DNA of 64,000 nucleotides from Pycnopodia helianthoides (GCA_032158295.1 CM063252.1:19612036-19676035); one strand, 5' to 3'. Shown: positions 24,764 to 37,559, counted from the first letter of the stretch. The notes: a model not told the origin generated them from the letters alone. A program made the numbers and translations.

Positions 24764-25411
24764 GTCAAAAATGAATGTTAACACCTGTTGATTTGTCTCA
24801 AGATCTCGAATATATTGCCATCCAACAAAAATTACAGCTGAAAATAGGGCTTTATTATTGTTCTGTGGTCTTGATTTGTTTCCATGGTGATTCAAAGTCT
24901 TTCTTTTTTTTGCAAGTTATACTGATGTGCTGTGTAGAAAGTTTATTTTTGTTATCTTGTCAAGAAACTTATATAGCTAAAACCTATATAGGTTTTTGTT
25001 CAATATAAATAGTTTGATACTGAAATTAATTAGCTTGATGTCACTGAAGGTGCTGTATGATCTGATATGCATTATGGTCTAGTCAACTGACTTGTTTAGT
25101 TATGCAGTGCAATGAGGTCGGTGCACACACATGCAGCTGTCTGAACTAAACACCGCCAAAGTTTTCCATGTGTATTTTCTTCAAATGATTGAAACCAGTT
25201 TAATGAGTGGTTACACGATTTAATGCTTTTCGTTTAGTAAACAGAAAAGCACAATGTCTTAATTGTGAATTTGGGGTTGCATTGGTTCAGAAAGCTTTGA
25301 GAGGCAATTTATCAAGTAGGCCTATTGTAGAAAAATAGAAAGTTAAAACTAAAGCTTGCCCTTGAAATAAGGCAATTAATTATTTTATCTTATATTTTAT
25401 CTCCTTTTCAG

Positions 25412-25541
25412 TGTGAACTCTTTGGCGGGTCTTGGCACAAGTTGCATCATTTCTACATCGTCATGCAGTGGGCTGTTTTTTGCAGCACTGTATTTTAAGT
25501 ACACAAAAATGACACTTGATGTTGGCACCAGCATGACCCAG
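25412..25541 (+). other. Candidate internal exon
   Basis: Good acceptor (TATCTCCTTTTCAG|TG) and donor (ACCCAG|GTGAGT) enclose 130 bp. It is open in the frame starting at its second base: 43 codons, VNSLAGLGTSCIISTSSC..., ending SMTQ. Part of it (CAGTGGGCTGTTTTTTGCAG and the next 20 bp) recurs near 46122-46160, so it may derive from a dispersed repeat. Its phase does not match the candidate exon at 22211. Confidence 0.25.
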
Positions 25542-26351
25542 GTGAGTGGCATGATAATAGTATAGTTATTACATCCTATAAAACATTTCAATCATAAAAC
25601 AAAAATAGATATATTTCCTTAAAGATTACTGTAATTTAAAATGGTAAAAGGTGAACATGTCCTCAGTAAGTTTAATAACAAACTTCAACTGTACCAAATA
25701 CAAAGTTATACAAATTGATACAATTAAGAGGGAAATCATTAACAACTGGCTCAACTAGTTTCACAAGTATCACAAGATGTATGTGGTGGCTGATCTGAAC
25801 AGCTAAAAACCTGCCATTTGTGCCAAACCCTCATGATACCAATATACCAAGTAGGAACTACATCCCAGTTTTCACCCTAAGAACAATATTTCACCAACAG
25901 TGTGATTGTGTAGATGGGAGCCTTAACTAAAAGACACAGGGCTGCAGAAAACGTTACTTCCAACCCAACTTTTAAACAAGACTCATTGTCTGAAACCTGA
26001 CTCGCAGCCCAATTAAATCAAGGCTAATAAATCAAGGACACACCTTAATGGAAGGCATGACTTCCAGTCTAACCAAATAAAAACAAGGGCACACTTTTTG
26101 GAAGACTTGACTTCGGAGTCCCTTTTAAGTAACAAACAAAATACTGTTGAACCTTGCAAGTGTTGCAACCTTGCAACAGATTAGTATTTCCCTTAGCTCA
26201 CACCCAAGCTGCAATCTACGTTTTAGTACTCACCTGAAAAGAATATGCTCTCTCCCAAAAGGGGGCAACTAACTTATACCCAATACATAACATAATCCTT
26301 TGTTGAACCTTGTTCCAAATCCTCCAAACTTCCATGGCCCTAAAGCCATAT
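25542..26351. other. Non-coding stretch
   Basis: No gene recognised. A loose repetition of phrases around GACACAC, AACCAAATAA and TTGCAACC occurs, without clear unit length. Confidence 0.35.
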
Positions 26352-26990
26352 TGGTTTATTATTATTGGTTTATTAAAACATTCAAAAGTCACAGCAAAAC
26401 GCTGAATTGTATTTGAATCACAATCATTACAATTAAGATGTTAAAAATATAAATAAATATAAAAGGCACAAAGGCCACAAAAGACTTACGATAAAAACAC
26501 GGAACACCAAGAAAAACAAAAAAAATTATTAGATATAACAAAGACAGGAAGAGAGCAATTACATGAAAATGGACCAGCCAAAAGTGGAAATGATAAAAAA
26601 TTAAAAAAACAGTTAGGCTCTATTTAAAATCCGAGTGAGGTGGGGGATTGCACTTTTGCTGTACCTATCAACTTTCCAATTCGGTTCATGAAATTTGTGG
26701 TGTTTCTAAGTGACATAGAATGAGATTTGGGGTTAATTTTGAACCAATTATTAAAACGATTAGAAGAAACACAGTTTTTGGCAAATTTAAGGCATAATTC
26801 ATCTCTTCTGTGGGACATAGTTTGTAAGTAACAAGTAGAAAGGGCATCAGCATAGTTGTTATATTCACTGCCTAAAATGATTTTGCAAGCTCGTTTTTGG
26901 ATTGATTCAATAGACAAAGATTGTTTGCATGTTAGACCTGAATGCCATACAGGAGCAGCGTATTCAAAGGTGGGTCGGACATAGTAAAAT
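26352..26990 (-). mobile_element. LINE remnant: C-terminal reverse transcriptase end and 3'UTR
   Basis: On the minus strand from about 26990 the frame reads FEYAAPVWHSGLT, then IESIQKRACKIILG, then SHRRDELCLKFAK. These are hallmarks of the region after the RT domain in CR1/Jockey-type non-LTR retrotransposons. The frame stops at 26624. About 270 bp of 3'UTR follow, ending in AATAAACC/AATAATAA-type short repeats near 26352. The catalytic FADD region and endonuclease are missing, so this is a 5'-truncated dead copy, as is usual for LINEs. Confidence 0.75.
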
Positions 26991-27352
26991 TAACCTCCAA
27001 CTAGGGATTGGAATGGCTGGGGAGGTTTAGTTGACCGTGACCAAGTAAAATTTCCCCCGCATACCTGTACTACTGATGCTAAACCCACAATGCAACATAA
27101 AAACGGAACATCCCAAAGTGCCCTGTTGTGCAACCCCACAACAAATTCATGTAAATACTTTCAGCGATTTAGTTAGTGATCCGCATTTTTTCAATGGCCT
27201 TGAAAGAGCCTGTTAGCAACCTGTTTTTGTTAGTTGAATTTTGCTAACTTTGCTGCCATGACAGCACAATGGAAACCTTTTTTGTTTTAAACTGTTCTGA
27301 CTGGCGCCCCTGGAACAAAGATAGTTTACAGAATATAAAAACTGCCAACATT

Positions 27353-27440
27353 GGGCAAGATAGCCAAATTGGCTAACACTGGCACATGAATATGGAGGTT
27401 GTAGGTTCAAATCCTGTTCTATTGTTTCTTTGTTCAGCCA
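27353..27440 (+). mobile_element. tRNA-derived SINE fragment
   Basis: An A-box-like GATAGCCAAATTGG, B-box GGTTCAAATCC and the tail TTTCTTTGTTCAGCCAAAAC match the fragment near the window start. Not a functional tRNA: the stems do not close. Confidence 0.5.
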
Positions 27441-27525
27441 AAACTGTTTGAAAGTAATTACACACAAAGATAGTGTACACAATCCCATAGGATAAATTTG
27501 GAAAGTTATAAGCACCATTGAGTAC

Positions 27526-29690
27526 CAGCGGCAAAGCCATTACTTTTTTGGTGGAGGGGGGTGGGAGGCAGGAAGGCATTGCTTTTGAGGGGGGGGGCAG
27601 TGTTTTAGCTAGGATTTGAAAAGTGGGTGTGCAAATTGAAAAACAGGGTGTGCAACTTTTTTCACCAAAAATCCACACAAAGTGCACAAACTCTCTCTTG
27701 AAAACATAACTTTGTTTATCAATTGTTTTAAGGGCCAGCAGGAAGCTTAATTTACTAGTTGTATACTCTCTTTCGCTGATGTATTCGATGCCCTGAATTT
27801 GGGTTGCAATGTAGGCTCCTATAAATACTTTTTTTAAGTTGTGGAATTCATTCTGAGAAATTAACTTGTTTGTCCTTTAGGATGAAACTTTGTTTAGACC
27901 ACAAAAATCAATAACACAAGAATTAAATTTAAAAATTGTAAAGAATTAATGTAAAATATAGGCCAACGAATCTTTAAAATTTCAAAATTATTTGTTTTTC
28001 CTTTTGGCAAATTTCAGATTACCTTATAATGATTGGCTGTCATTGTGAATTTTTTGATTGAATAAAATTTATTATTGTCAAATTGTTTTAATTTTGTTGC
28101 CACCTTTTTTGCTTGATGATTCCCAAAACATATTGACTGATGTTAAATGATATTTGATACTGTTTTGTATCATGGAGGCTGGCAAATTTAAGATTAATTT
28201 ATTTATTAATTTTTTAATTAAGAGGGGCTTTCCGAAACTGGTGTTTTTTTTGTTTTTTTTGCTGGATGGACTAAAATCAAACTTAATTCGCTCGCAATTT
28301 CTTTTCCATTTCAATAGATTGCTAATTTTAAAATCTATTACATCAGAACCTTTTTTATAAGCAGTAAATATTCATCCATAGAGAAAGGACAGAGACTTTA
28401 GGTTCAGCATTGATGGAAAAATTAACGAAGTGCCACGTCCGATGATAACGCAACTTCGATGGCATCGCGGAGGCAACGTTAAAACAAGGTCCCCCAGCGA
28501 ACGTTCTCGATGTTTTAGTAGCCTTAGTCCAAGCATAGAGAAATGGTACATAGCACAGAAAGCCACAGCTTCCACTACATACACTGTGAACGTGTACTGA
28601 GTTGGAGTCTAGCCAAGCTTTCTTTATGAATATGGTTATTTTTTACAGCCAATCACAGCAGGCTGATAGATGGACTTTGCACCGTGTGGCTGCACGCACC
28701 AAACAAACACGTGGTCGTATATGTACATGTACATGTATCGGTCTGTGCCGCGAGCACGATGCGTGTGACGCATGGGTGGTAGACATGACAGTGAGCAAGT
28801 GAGCATCAACAACGATTGCGGCCGTGTGATGGCAGAACAAATGTTAGGACATTTCGAACCATTTCACGAGCTATAAAAACGGAGACTTGACCTCCGTAGG
28901 CCTTCCCACTTCTATAAATTGTGACAAGGAAAATAATGTTTTCTCAGGACCAGAGCAGAATTGTTGGTAATATTAAATAAAGTTTTAAATGTTTTGAATT
29001 GCATTTGACGACTATAAATTTCGAAAAACAGAATGAGAGAAATTCGAGTCAACCTCTATCTTCTTCACAAAATCTGTTACGGTAATTTTCGTTTCTTTAA
29101 TGTTATTTCCCTTCTTTGTTTCGTCCGTTGAAACGCTTGCCTGCTCTGGTTGAAACAGCTTGCAAGTTTACAGATCCCACACGGCTTATCGTCAATGGGG
29201 GCATCCATGTGATAACGAAGTATGAAGGGAGTGGTATGGTTCCTAGAGTTTATTTTGCCTTTCGGTGTTGAGAATTAACACGAAAACGTTTACCAAAAAC
29301 ACGGGGTATCCGACTAACACATGCAACTTGCGTCTTATTTGGGGATATATTAATATTAATTGCATCGGAGTCAACGATGTTTTCATGTCTTTCTACAACA
29401 TTATTAAATTTTATAAATATTTTTGTCATGTTTTTTGAAGGGAAAAACATTCAATTCAGCCCATATTTTATACAAATGTGGTGCACGGCTTGATTTACAG
29501 TAAACAAGCCGTGCATAAAAAAATAGGCTGTGTTTTCAGAAAATTGGCCGTGCAAAACACGGCTGCACGGCTCGCTAGCTAAAACACTGGGGGAAGGGGC
29601 AATTGGTTTGTCAGTGGTGGGGGTCATGCTTTTATTTTGGAAGGAGGGCACCATCCTCTTATGTTCTTGGCATTTTGTTTAGGCCAGACA
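27526..29690. mobile_element. hAT-like MITE, split by a later insertion
   Basis: The left part (27526-27597) starts CAGCGGCAAAGCCATTACTT and runs into a G-rich stretch. The right part (from 29590) continues with GGTTTGTCAGTGGTGGGGGT and CATGCTTTTATTTTGG. This is the order seen without interruption in the element at 32674-32991. The intervening 2 kb is a separate insertion. Confidence 0.55.
27598..29589. mobile_element. About 2-kb DNA-transposon-like insertion
   Basis: Inverted ends CAGTGTTTTAGCTAG (27598-27612) and CTAGCTAAAACACTG (29575-29589) enclose 1992 bp, inserted in a G run of the hAT-like MITE. Next to the ends are GGTGTGCAA-type and GCCGTGCA-type subterminal repeats. The centre (28370-28900) is GC- and CpG-richer. 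No transposase frame was recognised, so it is non-autonomous or decayed. Confidence 0.6.
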
Positions 29691-30884
29691 TGCCTTTTCA
29701 GCATGTATGATCAGCATATGCCCGGCCCCGGGCCCCTCTTTATTTGTGAGCACTATTAAGTGTTGTTGTTTTAATGGGGGGGGGGGCACGAGCCTGTGCA
29801 ATGGAAGCGTGTCCCACGTTGTATATCATGGGGACTAGCGAGACGTAAACCATGAGGCAATATGCCGTGTAGCCGGTGCTGTGGCTCGTTAGGCTAGCAA
29901 GGCATAAACCCAGCCCTGAGGCAAGAAATAGCTATAGCTATATTAACATGCAGGAAGGGTAGGGAGCCAGACTGCCGAGTTACCTTTCTGTCATTAAGGG
30001 TTTTAGTAAGTACAATGTACAAGTCCGCTGTTTCAGAACCGCAACATTTCAATGCTCTGGGTATGCACTTTCCCCCCTCATTTTTACACTTAACTTAATT
30101 TTGTTTTGACAACTAAATAAGACTTATATTGTTAAAAAACATATACAGACCACTTTTGTGATAGTGACGATGCAATTGTGTACATTTAAAGTGTGAACAA
30201 AATTTCAAAAAGTATAACCTGTGGTTCGTCGCAACCCTCCAATGTATGACCTTGGAGGATGAATTGAGGATTATGATTTTTGCATTCCAATCAGTTTGGG
30301 CTATGCCAGTATAGTACTAGTACACTGGTATTAGTACTACTAGTAGTATGTTTATCTCATTTAGTTTTATCATGCTTTTTAAAAAACGTTTTACTTGTTG
30401 TTTTGCCGTATTTTGGGTTTGTTTCTTTGTGATGTTTTTGGGGACGATCTTTGGATGTCGAAAGAATGTAGATTGGACTGACATTTGTCATGTTGGTTGT
30501 TTACACATGCTTGGATGGATATGCAGACTGGATCCTCATGCCCCGCCATAGTTCTTGTGATGAATCAACATTTTAGTATACCCAAGGGCATTTTGTTGTG
30601 TTGATAGAAAGTTTGGGTCGTATGATTTTGTTAACCGTTAGAGGGCGCCAATGTGCTCTCATGGTAGTCGCACTGATAGAAATGGCAAGGATATAAAAAG
30701 GCATAACTTTTGGAATTATTTTATCTTATAAAGAATTTAGTCTTAATCTCGTCTTCATTGCTTGTATGTAAATTAATTATACATAATTACACAAATATTC
30801 ACTGTTGTTTTCAATCTTCAGCTCTTCATAGGCGAGATTGGTAATTAATCAGTGTGGAGCATAGTAAGATTAGCTGGGTTAGGC
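29691..30884. other. Non-coding stretch
   Basis: No gene recognised. It contains a G run (29777-29786) and a local palindromic patch of AGTACTA/TAGTACT-type sequence near 30310-30350. The plus-strand frame at 30348-30551 is F/C-rich and featureless. Confidence 0.4.
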
Positions 30885-31844
30885 CAGGGGCGGATCCAGG
30901 ATTTTTTAAACCGGGGGGGGGGGGGGGAGGGGGGGGCACAACGGTGCAACCAGGATTTTGTATTGGAGGGTAAACAAAAAATGGGTGGGGTCCAGGGGCC
31001 GGCCTTCAGCGTTCTGTGGGGTTAAAAATCAAGCCTCCATGTGCCTAAAACAGAGAAATAGAAACACATATCCATATTTACTGGAAAATTTTCTGTAACA
31101 TCGATAGTGGGGGTCCAGGGGTGAAGCCCCGGTGGGGGTCTAGGGGGCTTTTTGAGGGGTAAAAATCAAGCCTCCATATGCCTAAAACAGAGAAATAGAC
31201 ACACTCTTATTGGAAATGAGATCCATATAAATCTTCTAAGTTTACTGGAAACATTTCTGTAACATCGATGGTGGGGTCCAGGGGTGAGGCCCCGGTGGGA
31301 CTCCAGGGGCGAAGCCCCCGGAAGCTCTGAGCTTTTGGCATTTTGAGGGGTGAAAAATCAAGCCTCTGTGCCTGAAACCGAGAAATAGACACACTTTTTA
31401 AGCACTTCTGATCTATACCAATTCTCTAACTTTACTCAAAGAAAATTTCAATCCCACAAATCTCGCGTTTGGATCTGGTCGCTGCAATATCTGGTTTTAT
31501 GGAAATATTCATTCATTAAAAAAATATAAGTTTAAGCTAAGTGTGCCAGAACGACATGAAACATATTTTATCCAGGACAAATTGGCACGTCAGGTTTCAA
31601 ACGTTTATGTTATCGTGCAAATCCAAGAAATTACAAGTGACATATCATGAAAGATTCATTTTGGCAGAAAGAAACCAATTTGATAGGCATAGGATGAAAA
31701 AGAAATTCGTCCTGCCGCTGGGGGAAAAACACCACACACACTTGTGGCGAATTTTTAAGCAGGCAATTAGTAAAAAAAAAATAATAATCAAATTTTACCT
31801 GGGGGGGCACAGGCCCCTGGGCCCCCCCCCTGGATCCAGGCCTG
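30885..31844. mobile_element. GGATCC-ended DNA-transposon-like element
   Basis: Begins CAGGGGCGGATCCAGG and ends CCTGGATCCAGGCCTG, an inverted pair, with G-rich subterminal tracts. Inside, a segment with GGTCCAGGGGTGAAGCCCCGG followed by AAAAATCAAGCCTCC and AGAAATAGACACAC is repeated about three times. A second copy sits at about 38200-38765 and a fragment in reverse orientation at about 44395-44520. No transposase seen. The terminus type resembles hAT-class elements, a tentative assignment. Confidence 0.6.
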
Positions 31845-32673
31845 TAGGCGGTCGGGTCACTTTGTTTTGTCCTTTTTCTGTGTTGGTTTCTAAAAGTTGC
31901 CATGGTTGGCACTTGATAAGAGAGTAAATCCAACTTTTGGGTGGAGGAAGCAAGTGAGGAGACCCGCTCATGGAGCCATTTCATTTAACAATATCTAGAG
32001 AAGAGGATCGGTTGGGTTTTTTTTAATGGTGAGTAAAGCAGTCTCCAGAGTAATTTTGAGCCTGCCAGTGAGCAACCCAAAACAAGGTGTCAAGCCTTCT
32101 TGTTTCTCCGGACTTATAAAAACACTACATTATAATATTTACATAAACAGAGCACCAGTAATTGCAACATTGCGCAACAAACAATACCACATACATTTGA
32201 CACTCGCAATGGCTTGCAAATAAAAATTAAGCCGACCTTGGACTGCTTTTGTTTTTTCTCGTTAATTATGTGACATTTTGATGATTTTTTTAAAATGTAA
32301 ACCACCTCAAAATAATTTTCTTTGATTCCACATCCCTTATGTAAAAAGGAAACTGGTGGACTCCTTTAAATGGGCACAATATTTTTACCTCAATGGTAAA
32401 GAGCACTTTTAAATGCAAATTTGTAGTTGAACTACACAGGCAATTTTTGTGCCTGCCCTGGGGTTATTTGAGGAACTGTTCAGGTGTTCATCTATACATC
32501 ATGTAGCCGTGACATCACATGTTTACAAAAGTGCCAGAGGGGCCTGGTTTTCCTGCAGGGTCAATATATATTTACATTTGGGATTTTCCCAAATTGTCCA
32601 ACAGAGGGCAGACTTTCATACACCAAACTGTATCCGTCGGGCTAGAAGGTCCCTCATCTTTGTACATCCTATT
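31845..32673. other. Non-coding stretch
   Basis: No gene or clear repeat recognised. Confidence 0.4.
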
Positions 32674-32991
32674 CAGCGGTGTAGCCAGGACTTTTTCGTT
32701 GGGGGCACAGGGGGGGGGGCCAGGGGGAATGGGTTTGTCAGTGGTGGGGGTCATGCTTTTAATTGAGAGGGGGGCGCTGCAGGGGGCCACCATCCTCTCT
32801 TATTGGCATTTTGTGGCCGCGGTACGGATCCTGAACGCAATCGTTAACTAATTAGATTTTACAAAGACGCATTTTCCTCCTTTGTTTTCCTTTCTTTTAA
32901 AAATTATTTTTGTGAGAACTACCGCAACTTTTTGTATGGGGGGGGGCACTGGAAATTTTTTTGGGGGGCCCCCCTTTTGGCTACGCCACTG
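32674..32991. mobile_element. hAT-like MITE, intact copy
   Basis: 318 bp with inverted ends CAGCGGTGTAGCCAGGACTT and CCTTTTGGCTACGCCACTG. The flanking octamers ATCCTATT and ACCCTATC agree at 6 of 8 positions, consistent with a decayed 8-bp target duplication of hAT transposons. Relatives lie at 27526 (split) and 53325 (reverse). Confidence 0.65.
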
Positions 32992-34130
32992 ACCCTATCC
33001 CCCCCTCTCTTGTTCCAGCTGATGCCTTAACAACAAGAGGAAAAACCTCATTGCAGAATTTATATGAATGAGATGTCTCAAGAACTAATTGTTGGACAAA
33101 ACAATTTCCTCCAAGACTCCACCATAGTCTGACCCATAATATCAATAATATAATGGTGTTGCACTCTGGCATATTTAATTTCCAAGTTAAATGTGCAGTT
33201 TTCAACATCTGAATATAGTTACTTTGATTTATCAGTCCCCCACCCCTGAAGATAAGGAGTATCAAATAATTGGCTTATACTTCAACTTTAACCCAGGACA
33301 GGGGTAATTAACATTGAATATTTCAGAGTTATCAGTCAGCAGTATTCGAGTCAGTCTGAGTCATTAATCATTGAACTCAAATGTAAGTCCTGGATGAGTT
33401 GTTACAAATGTGGCTTGCTGAAGGGACTCTGAGTCTGAGTGACTAATGTGACATCATAGCCTTGTGAGGCATTTCTGGTTCTTAAGTTTGAATTAAACTC
33501 TGTTCTGACCCTATTTCAATGGCAGCTAATGAAAAACACAGCGTTGGTAATGTTGGCCAATCACATCGAAGACAACTTTTACTGAAACATTTCATTGGAC
33601 TTGAACAACATGGAAAGTACTTTTTTATTTTGTTATGTTGGTGGGGGGGGGAATGATTAAATTTATAAAGTTTGTCTTTCTTTCATTGTTTTGTGGAGTT
33701 AAAACCCTCCGTGGTGCCATCAGGGACTTTTCAAGTGTCGGTTTTTAATTAAACAATCAGTACCTCGCCGTTTTATTTTTTATAAATCTAAATAAATCAA
33801 AGTTCCCCAGCTTCACCTAGCCAAGCCTAACTAAACCTAGCCAAATAGCATGCCAATTGTCTTGTTACCATTGGGGTTTTTTCCCACACAAAAAAATCAA
33901 TTAATGACCTTGTTTTCCCATAGGAATTGGTATTCCCATAGGAATTGTACAGCATTCACTTAGCATTGGACCTAATAGTCACTACTAGGTGAAGTGAACC
34001 ATTTGGTGTCCAGATGGCTTCGCGGTGGAACTGTAGAGGGGGTATATCAAGGTGCCAAATGAGTGAGACTGCTGACCATTCAAAGTAGATTAGGGGATTA
34101 TGGCTGTCTTTGGTAAACAAACATAGGTGC
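32992..34130. other. Non-coding stretch
   Basis: No gene recognised. A short cluster of GAGTCTGAGT-type repeats lies near 33350-33445. Confidence 0.4.
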
Positions 34131-34950
34131 TAAGACCGCGTTCCCACTGGATCCACAATTACAAGATCCTGACCCCGCAAAAGGATTAGTCGCAGACGTG
34201 AATCGCGGTCGCGTTCCCACTTGAGTATGATCGCGCATTGATCCACCTTTTGTAAACGGAAGTAGATCAAAAGTTCACCAACGCAGGTCACTTTCGCCCA
34301 TCTTCCTCACAATTACCTGAAATACTGCGCTATTTCTCACGGTGCCGTCCAGTTTGTTTTGAATTTCTTGACTGGCCCAGATGTCTAAAAAGTTCCCAGC
34401 ACCTCGCTTCTCATCTTTTTGGGGGGGGTTTTTTGGACGAATTTATGTGACGTTTATTGCTGGGCGCTGCCATCTTTAAAGAACGTACAATGCATCCAAA
34501 AATTGGCGTGGGTTTGGGTTTAGTGTGGATGCGTTGTACAGAACGTATAGTTGGTATCGTCACGTGACGTCAATACTGCTTTATGCTTTACTTGCAATTC
34601 TTTTATGTCACCAAATGCGTGGTGCGTGCTGGGAATAGAAGAAAAAAGAACACCGTTTTCGCGCCATTCGGGCCTACCGGACCGGATGTTCGCCCTCAAA
34701 TTGCGGGGTCTGATCGCCCTTTGCGTTCCCACTAGACTTTTGATCGCCCATTAATCCAAAAGGGCGATCAGATCCCGCTTTAATCCTACTCCCGAGGTGG
34801 ATCAAATTGCGGGGTCTGATCCTGATCGCCCTCGCGTTCCCACTTACGCTTGATCGCCCTTTGATCGCCCTTTTCGAGAAATTGCGGGGTCTGATCGCCC
34901 TTTTCTCGAATTGCGCGATCAATGTGGGGTCCAGTGGGAACGGGGTCTAA
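34131..34950. mobile_element. MITE with ends (T)AAGACC(G/C)CGTTCCCACTGG
   Basis: The left end TAAGACCGCGTTCCCACTGG is matched by the inverted right end CCAGTGGGAACGGGGTCTAA. The right 250 bp are built from repeats of GATCGCCC and ATTGCGGGGTCTGATC. The terminus style recalls Harbinger/ISL2EU elements, but without a transposase this is only a suggestion. GC content is far above the neighbours. Confidence 0.6.
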
Positions 34951-35630
34951 TTCCATGAACTGCAGAGGCAAAGGGAGAGTAAAGTTGTATAAACTATAAA
35001 TGGAGTCACATGTGGGCTAATTTCAAAGGAAAAGTGGCTAGAATTCATTTCTATTTGTCACAAGGGTCTATATCTAATAGTTTGGGCGATTTAAATGTGA
35101 TTGTGCTTCTCAAAAACATGTATTACACGCAATATCAAAACATACACTTAAAAAGTCCCTGTTGGTGACTACAGTGTGTGAGTTTTTTTTATGGTGACAC
35201 TGCAGGGTTTTAAACAACAAAATTATCTTGGTGACATTTTTTACTACTCTTTGTGGTTTTAAAACAGACAAGAATTAAACCTTTGTATTGAAAGTTTTAA
35301 CAAAAACCAATAACGAAAGTCTAGTCTTAAACTACTGAATGCTGTCTTCAATATACTATAATAATCCAATAATCCCAAAGACAAACTCTGTGACTTATTT
35401 TTTGGATTGGTAAAGATAGGTAACTTTACCCTGTTTTATGGAAATATATCTGCTAAGATCTGCAATGCAGTTGATTTCAAAGGATATGGAAGTGTGCATG
35501 TTAATTTTCTTATGAATCTCTCCCCAAACCTTTCCTACAACTTGGCTTCCCAACGTCAGCAGTGTTGCAGTTTGACATTCTTATTGGGGAGGGGGGGGGT
35601 GGCAGAAATACATTGTTCATTTTGATTTGA

Positions 35631-35794
35631 ATTCTTTAAATAATAATAAAGTACAAGTCAAAGAGGGTTGCATTCCTTTCCATGTGCCAGGCATGCAGAT
35701 CACACAATTACTTTCAAGAAAAGTATTGTCATGGTAATAAGATCATGTCGGATGAGGTATATAAGCCCCTGTTGGAAGGAGTCAGTATTTTTTT
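35631..35794 (+). repeat. DIRS element, left inverted terminal repeat with TATA box
   Basis: Its reverse complement is found at 43431-43580, with shared blocks GAGGGTTGCATT, ATGTGCCAGGCATGCAGATC, GTCATGGTAAT, GAGGTATATAAGCCCC and GTCAG. TATATAA lies at 35758-35764, with a possible initiator GTCAGTA about 20 bp further. The arms flank the minus-strand retrotransposon. Confidence 0.7.
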
Positions 35795-36293
35795 AAAGAG
35801 AGAGAAAAATATTGACCAAACTATTTGTGCCATTTTCTTTAAAATTTAAGGCATCTAAGATAATAACAATGTCATTCAAAGAAACACACAAAATGTCATT
35901 TGGTTCATCAACAAATCTCTTACAAAGGATATACAATAATCACAGGGTAACATTATAGCATGATTATACTGAAAAAGGCCCCTGCCCGACTATTTGTTCA
36001 GCACGATTGTAGAACAGAGGAGGCGAAGGTTGGTTGCTCAAAAGGTTTTTTGTAAAACTTTACAAAAGTACCGGCATTTGCCCAGTCTGCAGTATTAATA
36101 ATGTCCTGTAGCAATACACCATGAGCTAGGCTGCCGAGGTTGATGCACCTAGAAAACTATGAGCTGTATAAATATCTATCTATTCCAGCACCTTTAAGTA
36201 TATTTTTCATCCATCTTGCTAAAGTTCCAGTAGCTACCTTCTTGTGTGGCTTTTGTTTGGAAATAAAAAGTTTAGTTTCGTTTGAGGAGCTTC

Positions 36294-36686
36294 TTAAAGG
36301 AACATTACTGAATTGGTTTTTGCTAACAAAACAGTTGCTGGCAGTGTAAGCACTTATGTAATCCACCATGTACATAAACTGACAAACCTGTAGAAGTTTG
36401 AGATCGATCGGCCATCTGGGTCACGAGAAAATAGTGAAAAACCAATTACACATTTGCATGAATTCATATAGATTCAACAAATGAATAAAACGCTCACTGA
36501 GCGATAAACTCCAATCGGAAAATTAGTTTATTCATTTCTCATCAAATATGGCATTTCAGACCGAAATATTTCAAGGGGTGTTTTCTACTATCATCATCAT
36601 TAGACCATGTAAGTTTTATGTAAATCTGTGATCAAAAAGTATATTTTACAAGTTTTTTTCTTACCAACTCTGTAATGTTCCTTTAA
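36294..36686. mobile_element. TTAA-flanked MITE, family B, second copy
   Basis: Ends TTAAAGGAACATTACTGAAT and CTCTGTAATGTTCCTTTAA. Near-identical throughout to 20943-21342 and in the same orientation. It is inserted in the distal part of the DIRS element, so it is younger than that element. Confidence 0.75.
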
Positions 36687-36699
36687 CTTATCTGTGCAT

Positions 36700-37515
36700 G
36701 AAAGATATTTCCTAAAAACTGAAAGAACACATACTTAGGCCTAGGGTTTTCCCTGAAACTTTGCAAAACTATTTAGTTATTTTTAATTCCATTTTTATGG
36801 CAATTTGTTTTTGAGTAGCTCCATGACTGTAATGCTGCAGTTCTCGTCAGGAAAATTAAACGTAAATGTAACGCAGCGAGAGTTTAAGTTCTCTGGGCCG
36901 ATACATAACAAGTGTCAATAAGGCCAATAATGTTTCACTCAGATTGAGTAAGGTTAATTAGATGAACATTAGTCTCTGGTAATTTCTTCATGATCTAGGA
37001 GAGTGGAAACCTTCCACATTGTTGAAAATTTTGGTTTTGGTGGAGTAGATTAAAAAATACCCCTAAGCAATCTAACAATAAGGGGATGGTGCCCTCCTTG
37101 CAAGGAGACAGTCGATTATAAGGCTGACCTATACAAGTTTAAGGTCAAGTAGGACCTTCCTAGTGAATGTTCGTGCGCTAAAAAGTTAGCTATGTCATGT
37201 ATAGCTCATGTAAATGGATCAACTTTCCTTCTACTGCACCAGTTACATGTAGCCCAACATTTCCAGGCTGATTCTTATTGTGTATTGTTTCTGGTGTCTT
37301 GTCTCCATAGAGTTTGAGATGAACCTTGAAGCTTCATCGGATTGTCCCTGCAACTGCCATTGTTGCCGGGGATGGTCCAGGGGGCTAGTCTGAGAGTCCA
37401 GATTTGTTGAGGTTGGTTGAGAGCCCATTGTGGTATTGCAGTGCACTTTGCCAGTAGTTGTGGGAACCAGCCTTGGATTGGCACCTCGGTGATCTGTCCC
37501 TGGAAACTTTGTCAA
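36700..37515 (-). pseudogene. DIRS tyrosine recombinase, N-terminal part
   Basis: Minus-strand translation shows TRHQKQYT, then NFLAHEHSLGRSYLTLN, YRSAL, then HHPLIVRLLRGIF and STPPKPKF...MWKV. This matches the core-binding part of DIRS recombinases, where a short helical domain precedes the catalytic domain. In-frame stops interrupt it, for example after PFT, after YRSAL and after RGIF. The catalytic R-H-R-Y region is not recognisable; the MITE at 36294 and decay occupy its place. Confidence 0.7.
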
Positions 37516-37559
37516 AGATTCTGGGGAGCAAACAAAATGGAGGGAAATTATAAGGAGTC

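Noticed and set aside
31541..31984. Open frames of 117-128 codons on both strands
   Set aside because: Inside the GGATCC-ended MITE; the copy at about 38400 is interrupted in both frames.
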